Source: Bacteroidia bacterium
GTDB lineage: Bacteria; Bacteroidota; Bacteroidia; J057; JADKCL01
Direction of reading: 5' to 3'
NCBI GenBank assembly: GCA_020635905.1
Contig: JACJYV010000002.1
Location: forward strand, 1,337,311 to 1,401,310
DNA: 64,000 bases
A program made the position numbers and the translations under genes. The notes under the pieces were generated by a model. The model saw nothing but the letters and a program-made list of their open reading frames with translations, was not told the DNA's origin and ran no database searches. How positions within the stretch are numbered: position 1 is the first letter of the stretch; each line of letters opens with the position of its first letter. Shown in pieces: positions 43,864 through 51,883 of this stretch.

Positions 43864-45174
43864 TCATAAAAAACTGACTTTGTAAATTGACAGGGCATCC
43901 GGGCCCAAAACTGGAAGCAGTAGTTCCCCGGACCGGGAAATGGCCCAGTCTCCTGCGGGTTGCAGGATATATTGCAGTTGAAGTTCCTGATCGGCAGACG
44001 GTGAAAAGGGTTTTAATTCTTCTGATAAAGAATTGTATTCCAGCCAGTTGATGCTCAGATCGCTGCCGTTCCTGCCATGAATATAAAACAGATTTCCTTC
44101 CTGACTGACCAGTTTCCAAATGGGTTGATGGCATTGGGTTTGGATCTTTTCGGGAATGGAAATGACCCTGACTTCTTTATTATCGCTTTCGGGATTATAC
44201 TTATAAACCTTAAGGGTAAGGTTTTCGCGGTCCCAATCTGAAATCAATAGTGAATTTGAATTTGTTTCGGGAAGCAAATTATCCAGTTTGATTTTGAAAG
44301 CCGTCGCCCCGTTCCTTTGAATGCAACCCATCTCAAACCCCGAGACCCCATAACCACGACCTTTAGAATCTGTTCCCCAGGGCAGGGCCAGTAAGCCGAA
44401 AAGTTCCTGGTTTCCGTCGGCAATGGTTTTCACTTTTGTCTCCAGATCCACACTGACCCAGTTGCGCATGCCTGTTTCTTCGTCATAGGACACGTAATGG
44501 GCTTCATCCCTGGAAGAGGGGAAAATGCGTTCCCAATCTGCAGGTCCTTTGAGCACTTCCAGAAATTCTGAGCCGTCTTTGGCCCATTGTTGCAGGCTTG
44601 TTTTTTCCGGGGAATGGTATTCTGCCCACAGCATACCCTCACAAAAATGGATGTGGGTCAATTCAGGGGCAATGGCCTTTTTCCAAACCAGATTCCCGCT
44701 CCCATCCCAGGCTGCCAGGTAGTGGCTTTTATCTGCAAATTCAACCAATGCGTAAATTTGCCCGCTTTCATCCGCAACTGCCTCAAGGATAAAGGGACTT
44801 TCCGAGTCGGGAAATTTCAGGGAAAGAGTTTGGAAAACCTTGCCTTCTCCATTCAGGCGGTACAATTCTGCGTCCCTGCGGATATAAATTGTCCCGTCGG
44901 GTGATTGTATGATATTAACCCATTGCCTGATTTTTGGGCCAGGCTTCGCCGTCCCTAAAAAAGAACCCGGATCTGCAACCAGGCCAGACGGAATTCCAAC
45001 AGGGGAATCCCATTTCAAATGATAAATTTCCTGAATGTGAAGGCTGGAAAGCCAGCCAGGGATCGAAATAGAATCTGTCATCTGCAGGGGGGATTTTTTT
45101 AAACCATGTTGATTTTCGGGCTTACAGGAACCCAAAAGTAAAGGAAAGAGAATCAGGAAAATCCCTCTTACCAT
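43864..45174 (-). CDS. Lipoprotein, probable beta-propeller
   Basis: 436 aa. Signal peptide and lipobox (LILFPLLLGSC, Cys at about residue 17). The body has repeated strand blocks with W/D-G turns (IIQSPDGTIYIRRDAEL, AVADESGQIYALVEFADK, LAAWDGSGNLVWKKAI), suggesting a six- or seven-bladed propeller. No family is recognised. Its start overlaps the end of the upstream SH3/peptidase gene by seven bases, so the two form an operon. It may act with that protein at the envelope. Confidence 0.85.
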   Translation of the reverse strand: MVRGIFLILFPLLLGSCKPENQHGLKKSPLQMTDSISIPGWLSSLHIQEIYHLKWDSPVGIPSGLVADPGSFLGTAKPGPKIRQWVNIIQSPDGTIYIRRDAELYRLNGEGKVFQTLSLKFPDSESPFILEAVADESGQIYALVEFADKSHYLAAWDGSGNLVWKKAIAPELTHIHFCEGMLWAEYHSPEKTSLQQWAKDGSEFLEVLKGPADWERIFPSSRDEAHYVSYDEETGMRNWVSVDLETKVKTIADGNQELFGLLALPWGTDSKGRGYGVSGFEMGCIQRNGATAFKIKLDNLLPETNSNSLLISDWDRENLTLKVYKYNPESDNKEVRVISIPEKIQTQCHQPIWKLVSQEGNLFYIHGRNGSDLSINWLEYNSLSEELKPFSPSADQELQLQYILQPAGDWAISRSGELLLPVLGPDALSIYKVSFL

Positions 45175-46229
45175 CCGGCCGGGCCAAAAGTGATTGGGTT
45201 GGGCTCCATGCTAAGCGCTTTCATCCAGTCTGCCAACGATTCAATGGAAGTGTCCTGGGTTTTGCCTTTTTTTACGGAATCAATTTTGCCGCTGGCAATG
45301 GCAGATTGAACCGTAGCGGGTGAATAATCAGAAGGGGGCCAAAAGCTGTAAACCTTTTCTTTGCCACCAGATGTACTACCCTGGGCAATGACCACGTGAT
45401 TCAATCCATGCATGAACACAATGTCACCCCGGTCAGGTCGGGCTGTTTTAGGATCTCCCAGTTTATAAGTCCCAGACTGGCTGGCCATCATATCTTCAAT
45501 GGTATCGTTGGTGTACCAGTCATAGACCTGGTCCCTTCCCAACATCCCAGTCTGGTATGCGGCCAACAGTATCATTTCCCAGCAATTCATGGTGGAAGTG
45601 GACGAAACTCCCTGCATGGGCGTGTTGTAATTTCCCCTGGCATCTTTCGAATTGTCACGGGCCGCAACGGCGAAATCTGTAGTTCCTGTCGCTCCAGAGC
45701 GATCCCAGTTCATTTGCTCTCCCACAAAGTCTGACTTTATTTTGGCGACCACGGGATCGTCTATCAGGGAATCATGAATATATCCTTCTTTTCCATCCCA
45801 TTTTACTTAAAACCAGGAGCCGCTTTTTCCAATCACAGAAACCCTGGATCCTTTGGGGACATCAGCGAGGGTATTGCCATGGGGATTATTGGGGTCTTTC
45901 TGCGGGGTTTTGCGCAAAGCGGCACTCCATGCGTTAACCACCACTCCCTCCCACGGATAGTCATCGCTGAACCTGGTCTTGCGTTGAATGGCCTGGGTGC
46001 TGGCTTTTGCAGATTTGGCCTGGACTGTGGCCTGGGGAGAAAAGGCAGTAAATTGTTCTGGAGCTGAATTTTCTTGCCCGGAAATGCCATCAGCCGATTT
46101 TTGTTGTATGGGTTGGTCTGCAGTGACCTCGAAGGGGCGCTGAAAAGCAGGCATTTGGGAAGTTTCTTCCTTTCCCTGCAATTCAAATTGCGTCCTTTCT
46201 TCCTCAGGGGAATTTCTCTTTTCTCTCAT
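45168..46229 (-). pseudogene. SH3-peptidase-like gene split by an in-frame TAA
   Basis: ATG 46229 opens a frame with a disordered, Gln/Ser-rich leader (about 1-80, ending IQRK) and an SH3b-like domain (VVVNAWSAALRKT, VPKGSRVSVIGKSGSWF). TAA stands at 45807-45809. The same frame continues VKWDGKEGYIHDSLIDD (the missing SH3 strands) and then a papain-fold domain with Cys (STMNCWEMILLAAY) and His (DIVFMHGLNHVVIAQG), ending at 45168. With one base changed it would encode 353 aa. The stop replaces a residue between Phe and Val, so this is a nonsense mutation, readthrough or base error. The leader resembles those of proteins carried by contractile injection systems (DUF4157-type), a weak likeness. 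Confidence 0.82.
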
Positions 46230-46310
46230 TTTTTGCAAAACAGATTTAACCGAAATTAATCATTTCGAAAAGGAAATTCAAGTTGAGAAAAGAAAGAAAT
46301 CCAATTCCCC

Positions 46311-48146
46311 TTACTCCACCCTTACTTTAATCACACCCTGGCGACCATCTGCCGTAACTTTCAGCAGGTAAAGTCCCTGGGAAACGTTGCTGTGCAGGTT
46401 GATGGAATTGACCCTTGAGAAGGATTTTCTTTCCAGCACCTGACCCGTCAGATTGAGCATCTCCGTGGTAACATCCGTGTAATTCTGACCCAGACTTACC
46501 GTGAAATTCCCCGCATTCGGGTTGGGGCTCACCTGGATGGAACGGGAGAACAGTTCATCCAGACCATCCAGCAATATATAAATACAGGAGGACGTGTCAG
46601 AACATCCGTTCTGGGTTACCACGACTGCATAGTTTCCTGTCTGGCTGGGCCAAAAGCTCTGGGCCGTAGCTCCACCAATGATTGCCAGGTTCTGGTCGCA
46701 ATCCAGCCATTGGTAGATAGCTCCGCTGGCATTTGCGGTAAACGACTCTCCATTCAGGGTAACCCCGGTATCCACCGTGGTTACGGTCAGGTTGATCACA
46801 TAAATACTGTCGCAGGCATTCACATTATACACCGTGTCCACGTAGGTGCCCGAGGTGGTCCAGACCTTGCCGCTGGGACTGACATATTGGTCGCAGACCT
46901 GGGGTGAAAGCGTGGCAGAATCCCGTTCCAGAATGGTCAGCAGGATGGTCATGGTGCTGTCGCAGCCCAGGCTGGTCAGGATCGTGTCGTGATAAACGCC
47001 TGAAGTGGTCCAGGTGTAATTTCCGCTGGGGCTGAGGTAGCTGAGACAGGCCGAATCGACCACCTGCGACGCAGAAGCGCCTTTCACCGTGAGGTTGATG
47101 GTGAGCACGCTGTCGCAACCTGCGGCGCTGGTGATGGTATCGTGGTAAGTGCCCGAATTGGTCCAGGTGTAATTGCCGCTGGGGCTGGTGTAACTGGTAC
47201 AAACCTTGGGGCTGAGGGTGGCGTAGCCATTGCCGTTGATGGTGAGGTTGATGGTCATGAGGCTGTCGCAGCCATTCGAGTTTTGGATGGTATCGTGGTA
47301 AGTGCCCGAATAATTCCAGGTGTAATTGCCGCTGGGCGAAGTGTAGGAGCAAGTCGCAGAGGGGCTGATGGTGCCGTAGGTGCCTGTGCCGTAAGCAATG
47401 AAATTGGAAACGGTGCCTGTCATGGCGAAGCCATTGAAAGTACCGTTGATATTGCCTTTGCTGTCGATGGCCTGGGTAATGCTGGTGTTATTTCCACCCG
47501 CCGTTCCCTGGTTAAATTCGTAGCAAAGTTTCAGGTTCGCGTCAGCAAGGTTGGGTCCGCAGGCATTATACAGAACGGAAACCTCGTTGGCCGTCAGGGC
47601 CTTATTCCACAGGCAGGCATCATCCACCCGTCCATCCAGGTAGAAATTGGCAGAACTATAAGGTAAATATCCAATGTTAAAAGGAGTGGTGGTGGAGGTA
47701 ATTGTGCCCGAAGCAGCCACGGAAGCATTCAAAACCCCGTTTCTGTACACCTTCAGGGTGGATCCATCGTAGGTCATAACCAGATGTTGCCAGGTATTGA
47801 GGGTAATCCCGGTCACGCTGGTATTAAAATTGGTACCCGCGCTGTTTCTGAACCTGGCTTCCAGGGTGGTGGTGGTCAGGTGAAGGAGGTAAAAGTCCGC
47901 GTTGATGTCATTGCGAAAGCCAATGATTCCGTCAAAGTTGGGATAATTGGGGCTGGGATTGGTAGGATAAACCCACAGCGCCATGGAAATATTTCCATTG
48001 GCAATCAGGGCTGAGGCGTTGGGTACGGAGACATAGTCGTTGATCCCGTCAAAATCAACCGCGTTTTGGGCCTGAACCCGGGTTGCAAAAGAAATAAGCA
48101 GCAGCAGGAGCAAAAAGAAAAGGGGTTGTGAATGAAAATTCTTCAT
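46311..48146 (-). CDS. LamG-domain adhesin with SPSGNYTW repeats and T9SS sorting domain
   Basis: 611 aa. Signal peptide (LLLLLLISFATRVQAQ), then a LamG/concanavalin-like domain (about 28-195, VDFDGINDYVSVPNA, WQHLVMTYDGSTLKVYRNG, LDGRVDDACLWNKAL). Four to five repeats of about 55 residues follow, each with SPSGNYTWTTSGTYHDTI and GCDSxxTINLTV. An Ig-like stretch and a type A sorting domain (VSPNPNAGNFTV to QGLYLLKVTADG) close the protein. It should be exported through the type IX system and displayed on the surface. LamG domains often bind glycans. Monocistronic. Confidence 0.93.
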   Translation of the reverse strand: MKNFHSQPLFFLLLLLLISFATRVQAQNAVDFDGINDYVSVPNASALIANGNISMALWVYPTNPSPNYPNFDGIIGFRNDINADFYLLHLTTTTLEARFRNSAGTNFNTSVTGITLNTWQHLVMTYDGSTLKVYRNGVLNASVAASGTITSTTTPFNIGYLPYSSANFYLDGRVDDACLWNKALTANEVSVLYNACGPNLADANLKLCYEFNQGTAGGNNTSITQAIDSKGNINGTFNGFAMTGTVSNFIAYGTGTYGTISPSATCSYTSPSGNYTWNYSGTYHDTIQNSNGCDSLMTINLTINGNGYATLSPKVCTSYTSPSGNYTWTNSGTYHDTITSAAGCDSVLTINLTVKGASASQVVDSACLSYLSPSGNYTWTTSGVYHDTILTSLGCDSTMTILLTILERDSATLSPQVCDQYVSPSGKVWTTSGTYVDTVYNVNACDSIYVINLTVTTVDTGVTLNGESFTANASGAIYQWLDCDQNLAIIGGATAQSFWPSQTGNYAVVVTQNGCSDTSSCIYILLDGLDELFSRSIQVSPNPNAGNFTVSLGQNYTDVTTEMLNLTGQVLERKSFSRVNSINLHSNVSQGLYLLKVTADGRQGVIKVRVE

Positions 48147-48229
48147 GGATGGAATAAATATGGTTTTCCAGTGAATCTGTTGGCTTTTGGGGGATGTTGC
48201 CCGCCATTCAGGTGGCAGTATTCAGGGAT

Positions 48230-48237
48230 CAAATTTA
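48230..48237 (-). promoter_or_regulatory. Candidate -7 element for the LamG gene (TAAATTTG)
   Basis: TAnnTTTG match on the minus strand in the 117-base gap after the phosphodiesterase gene, giving a leader of about 75 nt. -33 element weak. Confidence 0.4.
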
Positions 48238-48263
48238 GTGAAAAACCAGAACTTTTGGGGGAA

Positions 48264-49061
48264 TTATCTCTGTTCCCTGAACCAGCCTGGCTCGTCTGTG
48301 GTGATACCGTCCACCCCCAATTCCCGCATGCGGGCGATGTTCTCCTGCCCGTTGACGGTCCAGACATTGCAGGTTTTACCCCATTTGTGCATGCGCCTGA
48401 CCAGGGATTTGTGCACGGTTTTATAATAAATTCCATACCCATCCACAAAGTCCAGGCGGCGGGGCGAACCGCCCCTGAGCCCCTTGTCCAGGAAGAAAGG
48501 AAAAGCACCCAGATTTGAAACCAGCAGTTTCTGCAGTTTGATCTCAGGATCGAGGGCGTGTATTCTTTTCAGGGCCTGGGTATCAAAGCTAATCACCTGT
48601 ACCCAGGCATGGGCTTTTTTCTTGCGAATCAACCTCACAATCCGGGCTTCCAGCCCGGGATAATCTGCCGCTCCCCCTTTGATCTCAATCCAGAGCCCGC
48701 ATTTTCCGTTCACCAGATCCAGGGCTTCCTCCAGAGTAGGCACCTTTTCGCCCGCATATTTTTCCCCAAACCAGCTGCCTGCATCCAGTTTACGGATTTC
48801 TTCAAAATCTGTGTGGTCAATGCGCCCGCTGCCGTTGGTACAGCGGTCGAGGGTCTCGTCGTGGTGCAGCACCACCACCGTGTCGCGGGTTTGGTGCACA
48901 TCTATTTCGCAGAAATCAATGGGGTATTCCATCCCCGCCCGCAGGGCGGCCAGGGTATTTTCGGGCGCCAACGTGCGCCCGCCACGGTGCGCCACCCGCG
49001 TGATCTGCGCCTGCAATGGAAATTGCAGCAACATCAAAACCGGCAAAAGGTATTTAAACAT
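48264..49061 (-). CDS. Exported glycerophosphodiester phosphodiesterase
   Basis: 265 aa. A signal peptide (LLPVLMLLQFPLQAQ) places it in the periplasm or outside. The GDPD TIM-barrel motifs are complete: VAHRGGRTLAPENT (catalytic His, Glu and Asn), CEIDVHQTRDTVVVLHHDETL (metal-binding Glu/Asp and second His), LWIEIKGG and WTVNGQENIARMRELGVDGI. It hydrolyses glycerophosphodiesters to glycerol-3-phosphate and an alcohol, salvaging products of phospholipid turnover. It is on the same strand as the LamG gene but that gene has its own promoter candidate. Confidence 0.93.
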   Translation of the reverse strand: MFKYLLPVLMLLQFPLQAQITRVAHRGGRTLAPENTLAALRAGMEYPIDFCEIDVHQTRDTVVVLHHDETLDRCTNGSGRIDHTDFEEIRKLDAGSWFGEKYAGEKVPTLEEALDLVNGKCGLWIEIKGGAADYPGLEARIVRLIRKKKAHAWVQVISFDTQALKRIHALDPEIKLQKLLVSNLGAFPFFLDKGLRGGSPRRLDFVDGYGIYYKTVHKSLVRRMHKWGKTCNVWTVNGQENIARMRELGVDGITTDEPGWFREQR

Positions 49062-49281
49062 GCTGCAAGATAGGTTTTTTGGCAGATTTTAGATTAATAG
49101 ATGTTAGATAGTCAGATGTTAGACGGTTAGATTTCAGATAGCGGACGATTGTATGAGGAATTAACGGGAAGTAAAACTTCAACTGCAGGTGGCCATACCT
49201 AACTCCCAAAACCTAACTCCTAAGACCTGACACCCCAAGTTTTTAGGAGCGCCTATCATTTTATTTTCTGCCTGCTTATCT

Positions 49282-49289
49282 TAATTTTG
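49282..49289 (+). promoter_or_regulatory. -7 element directly before the M1 peptidase start (TAATTTTG)
   Basis: Exact TAnnTTTG match; the ATG at 49295 lies five bases after it. A TTTT at 49259-49262 sits at the -33 position. Transcription would start at or next to the ATG, leaving almost no leader. Confidence 0.6.
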
Positions 49290-49294
49290 CAGTT

Positions 49295-50884
49295 ATGCGA
49301 TTAAAATCAATTTTATTTCTGCTGATTCTCCTGCCCGGGCTGTTTTTTGGCCAGGGTCACCAAAAGCGTTACCAGGCGCTGGACGTGCTTTCCTACCATT
49401 TCGAAATCGAAATCGGGGATGACAACGACCGCATTGAGGGCAAGGCCGCTCTGGCCATGCAGATCAAGCAGGATATGGAAACCATTGAATTGGATTTTCA
49501 GGATGTGAATGAGGGCAAAGGCATGAAAATCGAGCGCATGGAGGTGGATGGCAAACTGGCTTCTTTCTCCCACGAAAAAGGGATTTTACGCATTACCCCC
49601 CGCGAACCACTCAAAGCAGGGTCCAAAATCAACCTGCTGATCCAGTATGGCGGTGTGCCCGCGGACGGCCTGATCATCGGCAAAAACAAGCACGGAGACC
49701 GCACTTTTTTCGGTGACAACTGGCCCAACCGCGCCCATCACTATCTTCCCTGTGTGGACCATCCTTCAGACAAGGCCACGGTTGAGTTTCTCATCACTGC
49801 CCCCTCTCATTATCAGGTGGTGGCCAATGGCACCCTGGTCGAGCAGAGCTGTCTCGAAAACGGAAAAATGCTATCCCACTGGAAAACTGATTACGTATTG
49901 CCGACCAAAGTCATGGTCTTTGGCGCGGCACCTTTTGCAGTGCAAAACCTGGGTCTGGTAGGCCGCGTGCCCATGTCCACCTGGGTGTTTCGCCAGGACC
50001 GCGAAGCAGGATTTTACGACTATGCCCTGGCCGCCAAAATCCTGCCCTTCTTCGTAGGCCAGGTTGACAATTACCCCTTCGACAAACTGGCCAATGTGCA
50101 GTCCAAAACCCGGTATGGCGGGATGGAAAATGCTTCCTGCATTTTTTACGCAGAAAATTCCGTTGACGGAAAACGCACCTGCGAAGACCTGCTGGCCCAT
50201 GAAATTGCCCATCAGTGGTTTGGAAATTCTGCCTCAGAAGCCAACTGGCACCACATCTGGCTGAGCGAGGGCTTTGCCACCTACTTTACCCACCTCTGGT
50301 TTGAAAAGCAAAATGGCAAGGAGGCCCTGGCCGGGCGCATGAAAAAAGACCGCGAAACCATCCGCGCCTACCATGCCAAAAAACAGGCCCCTGTCGTGGA
50401 TACCACCGTTACCAACTGGAACGAATTGCTCAACCCCAACTCTTACCAAAAGGGTAGCTGGGTGCTGCACATGCTGCGCGACCGCATTGGAGATGAGTTT
50501 TTTGTCAAGAGCATCCGCGTTTATTACGAAAGGTATAAATATGGCAATGCCCTGACCAATGAGTTGCAGCGCATCATGGAAACAGAAAGCCGCAAGGATC
50601 TGAAGAAGTTTTTTCAGCAATGGCTGTTCACTCCCGGCCACCCCGTATTGAAAGTTACTGCCGTGAATAAAAAAGATCGGGTGGACCTGACGGTGGAGCA
50701 AACCCAGGCGAATCTCTTTGAATTTCCCCTCGAGATCGAGATTTATTTCAAAGGCGACGAAAGTCCCATGCTGCAATTGGTGCAGGTTAAAGACCGCAAA
50801 CTGATGGTTTCCCTGGGCGTGAGCAAAGAAGTGGACCGCGTGGTGCTGGATCCCCGTACCGTTTTATTATTCGAGGAAAAGTAA
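49295..50884 (+). CDS. Exported M1-family aminopeptidase
   Basis: 529 aa. Signal peptide (LFLLILLPGLFFGQ), M1 N-terminal beta domain (about 30-210), and a catalytic domain with the substrate-anchoring YGGMEN, zinc site HEIAHQWFG plus the downstream Glu in WLSEGFATYF, and the proton-donor region around YQKGSWVLHMLRD. It ends with a short beta-sandwich. It removes N-terminal residues from peptides in the periplasm or outside, for nutrition or protein turnover. Shorter than PepN; similar to the compact bacterial LTA4H-like members. The start is fixed by the adjacent promoter and signal peptide. All key residues present. Confidence 0.94.
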   Translation: MRLKSILFLLILLPGLFFGQGHQKRYQALDVLSYHFEIEIGDDNDRIEGKAALAMQIKQDMETIELDFQDVNEGKGMKIERMEVDGKLASFSHEKGILRITPREPLKAGSKINLLIQYGGVPADGLIIGKNKHGDRTFFGDNWPNRAHHYLPCVDHPSDKATVEFLITAPSHYQVVANGTLVEQSCLENGKMLSHWKTDYVLPTKVMVFGAAPFAVQNLGLVGRVPMSTWVFRQDREAGFYDYALAAKILPFFVGQVDNYPFDKLANVQSKTRYGGMENASCIFYAENSVDGKRTCEDLLAHEIAHQWFGNSASEANWHHIWLSEGFATYFTHLWFEKQNGKEALAGRMKKDRETIRAYHAKKQAPVVDTTVTNWNELLNPNSYQKGSWVLHMLRDRIGDEFFVKSIRVYYERYKYGNALTNELQRIMETESRKDLKKFFQQWLFTPGHPVLKVTAVNKKDRVDLTVEQTQANLFEFPLEIEIYFKGDESPMLQLVQVKDRKLMVSLGVSKEVDRVVLDPRTVLLFEEK

Positions 50885-50938
50885 TTTCAGCTGGAATTTC
50901 CCCTCCAATACAGCCCTGAGTTTTTCCAATCCCTGCCA

Positions 50939-51403
50939 TTGGCCGTGCAAATCAGGTGTGCCTGGCTGGCTTTGCAAAATTCCCTTCAGTATCTGAGCGG
51001 GTATTTGCAGGAGAATCCCTTTCATTTTGTGGAGGGAGGCATCGGCGCCGAAATTGAGGTAAGAGCTAATGTGGTGACGCAGTTGGAGGAATCCTACTCC
51101 CGCTCCTTTGAAAATCAGGATTTTGAACACCTGTTTCGGGATGCGGCCGGCGAAGCGGCCTGGACCCAGTTGAGCGATTTTGTATATCTGGCCCGCACAG
51201 ATTATGAATTTGAAATGGCTGCCAAGCCTGAATATGCCCTGCTGGCGGCCTTCAACCTGGTCAAAGGTTGCCGGGAAGCAAATGCAGAATTGATTTTTGT
51301 CTCCATCAAACAATCCCTTTCCTCAGAATACGAAGACTCCCATTTGTCCGTAGATCAGCTCCGCGACCGATGGTGGATGTTAGTTGTTAGTTCTGAGTTC
51401 TAA
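50939..51403 (+). CDS. Hypothetical protein in frame behind the aminopeptidase
   Basis: The frame is the same as that of the aminopeptidase and stays open right after its stop; no ATG precedes the conserved-looking part, so the start may be TTG 50939 or CTG 50890. Segments such as IGAEIEVRANVVTQLEESYS, NQDFEHLFRDAAGEAAWTQL and YEFEMAAKPEYALLAAFNLV look like real protein. The last residues (WWMLVVSSEF) are coded by interspersed-repeat DNA, so the original 3' end may have been replaced. Family unknown. Confidence 0.5.
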   Translation: MAVQIRCAWLALQNSLQYLSGYLQENPFHFVEGGIGAEIEVRANVVTQLEESYSRSFENQDFEHLFRDAAGEAAWTQLSDFVYLARTDYEFEMAAKPEYALLAAFNLVKGCREANAELIFVSIKQSLSSEYEDSHLSVDQLRDRWWMLVVSSEF

Positions 51404-51883
51404 GTTCCCGCATGGTGGGGGTTAGTTGTTGGTTCTTAGGCCCTTAGGGTGATGTGAGCGACAACAAATTGTCGCAAAATTTGGTGATGATGGTTAATTT
51501 TTGGGGTGCCCTGGCCGGGCGGGCCTTCTTTTTTAGAAAAAGAAGCAAAAAGCGCCAAAACCTAAACCCTGCCCCCTCACACCACTGACCCACCGCACAA
51601 AGCCACCTGCCGCCCTCCCGATAGCTATCCGGGACCCCTCGCTCAAGGCCGCCCCCTGGTTTTATTCGGTTTGCTTATTTCAAAGGCGCTCATGAATCTC
51701 CCCATGGTCGATTTGGCAAGGCCACCCCACCCTGGTTGGCTTCGCCAAAATACACCCCCGCTTCGCGGCTTCAATCCTCTGGATTGATTTAGTTGTTAGT
51801 TGGTAGTTCTTGGATTGGCTCATCACAGAACTTATAACTGCCAATTGGGAACTCAGAACTTACAACTTAGAACTAAAAACTAC
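51404..51883. repeat. Intergenic region made of interspersed repeats
   Basis: No gene. From left to right: word-like repeats (gttagttctgagttctaag and relatives, 51380-51440), a hairpin GCGACAA-caaa-TTGTCGC (51458-51475), a 'cttcttttttagaaaaagaagcaaaaa' tract (about 51520-51550), a near-palindrome tcccgatagctatccggga (51616-51634), and a second block of word-like repeats in both orientations (51788-51890). Confidence 0.6.

Noticed and set aside
51458..51475. GCGACAA/TTGTCGC hairpin as a terminator or operator
   Set aside because: The stem is only 7 bp, no U-run follows and no gene end is close enough; noted only as part of the repeat region.
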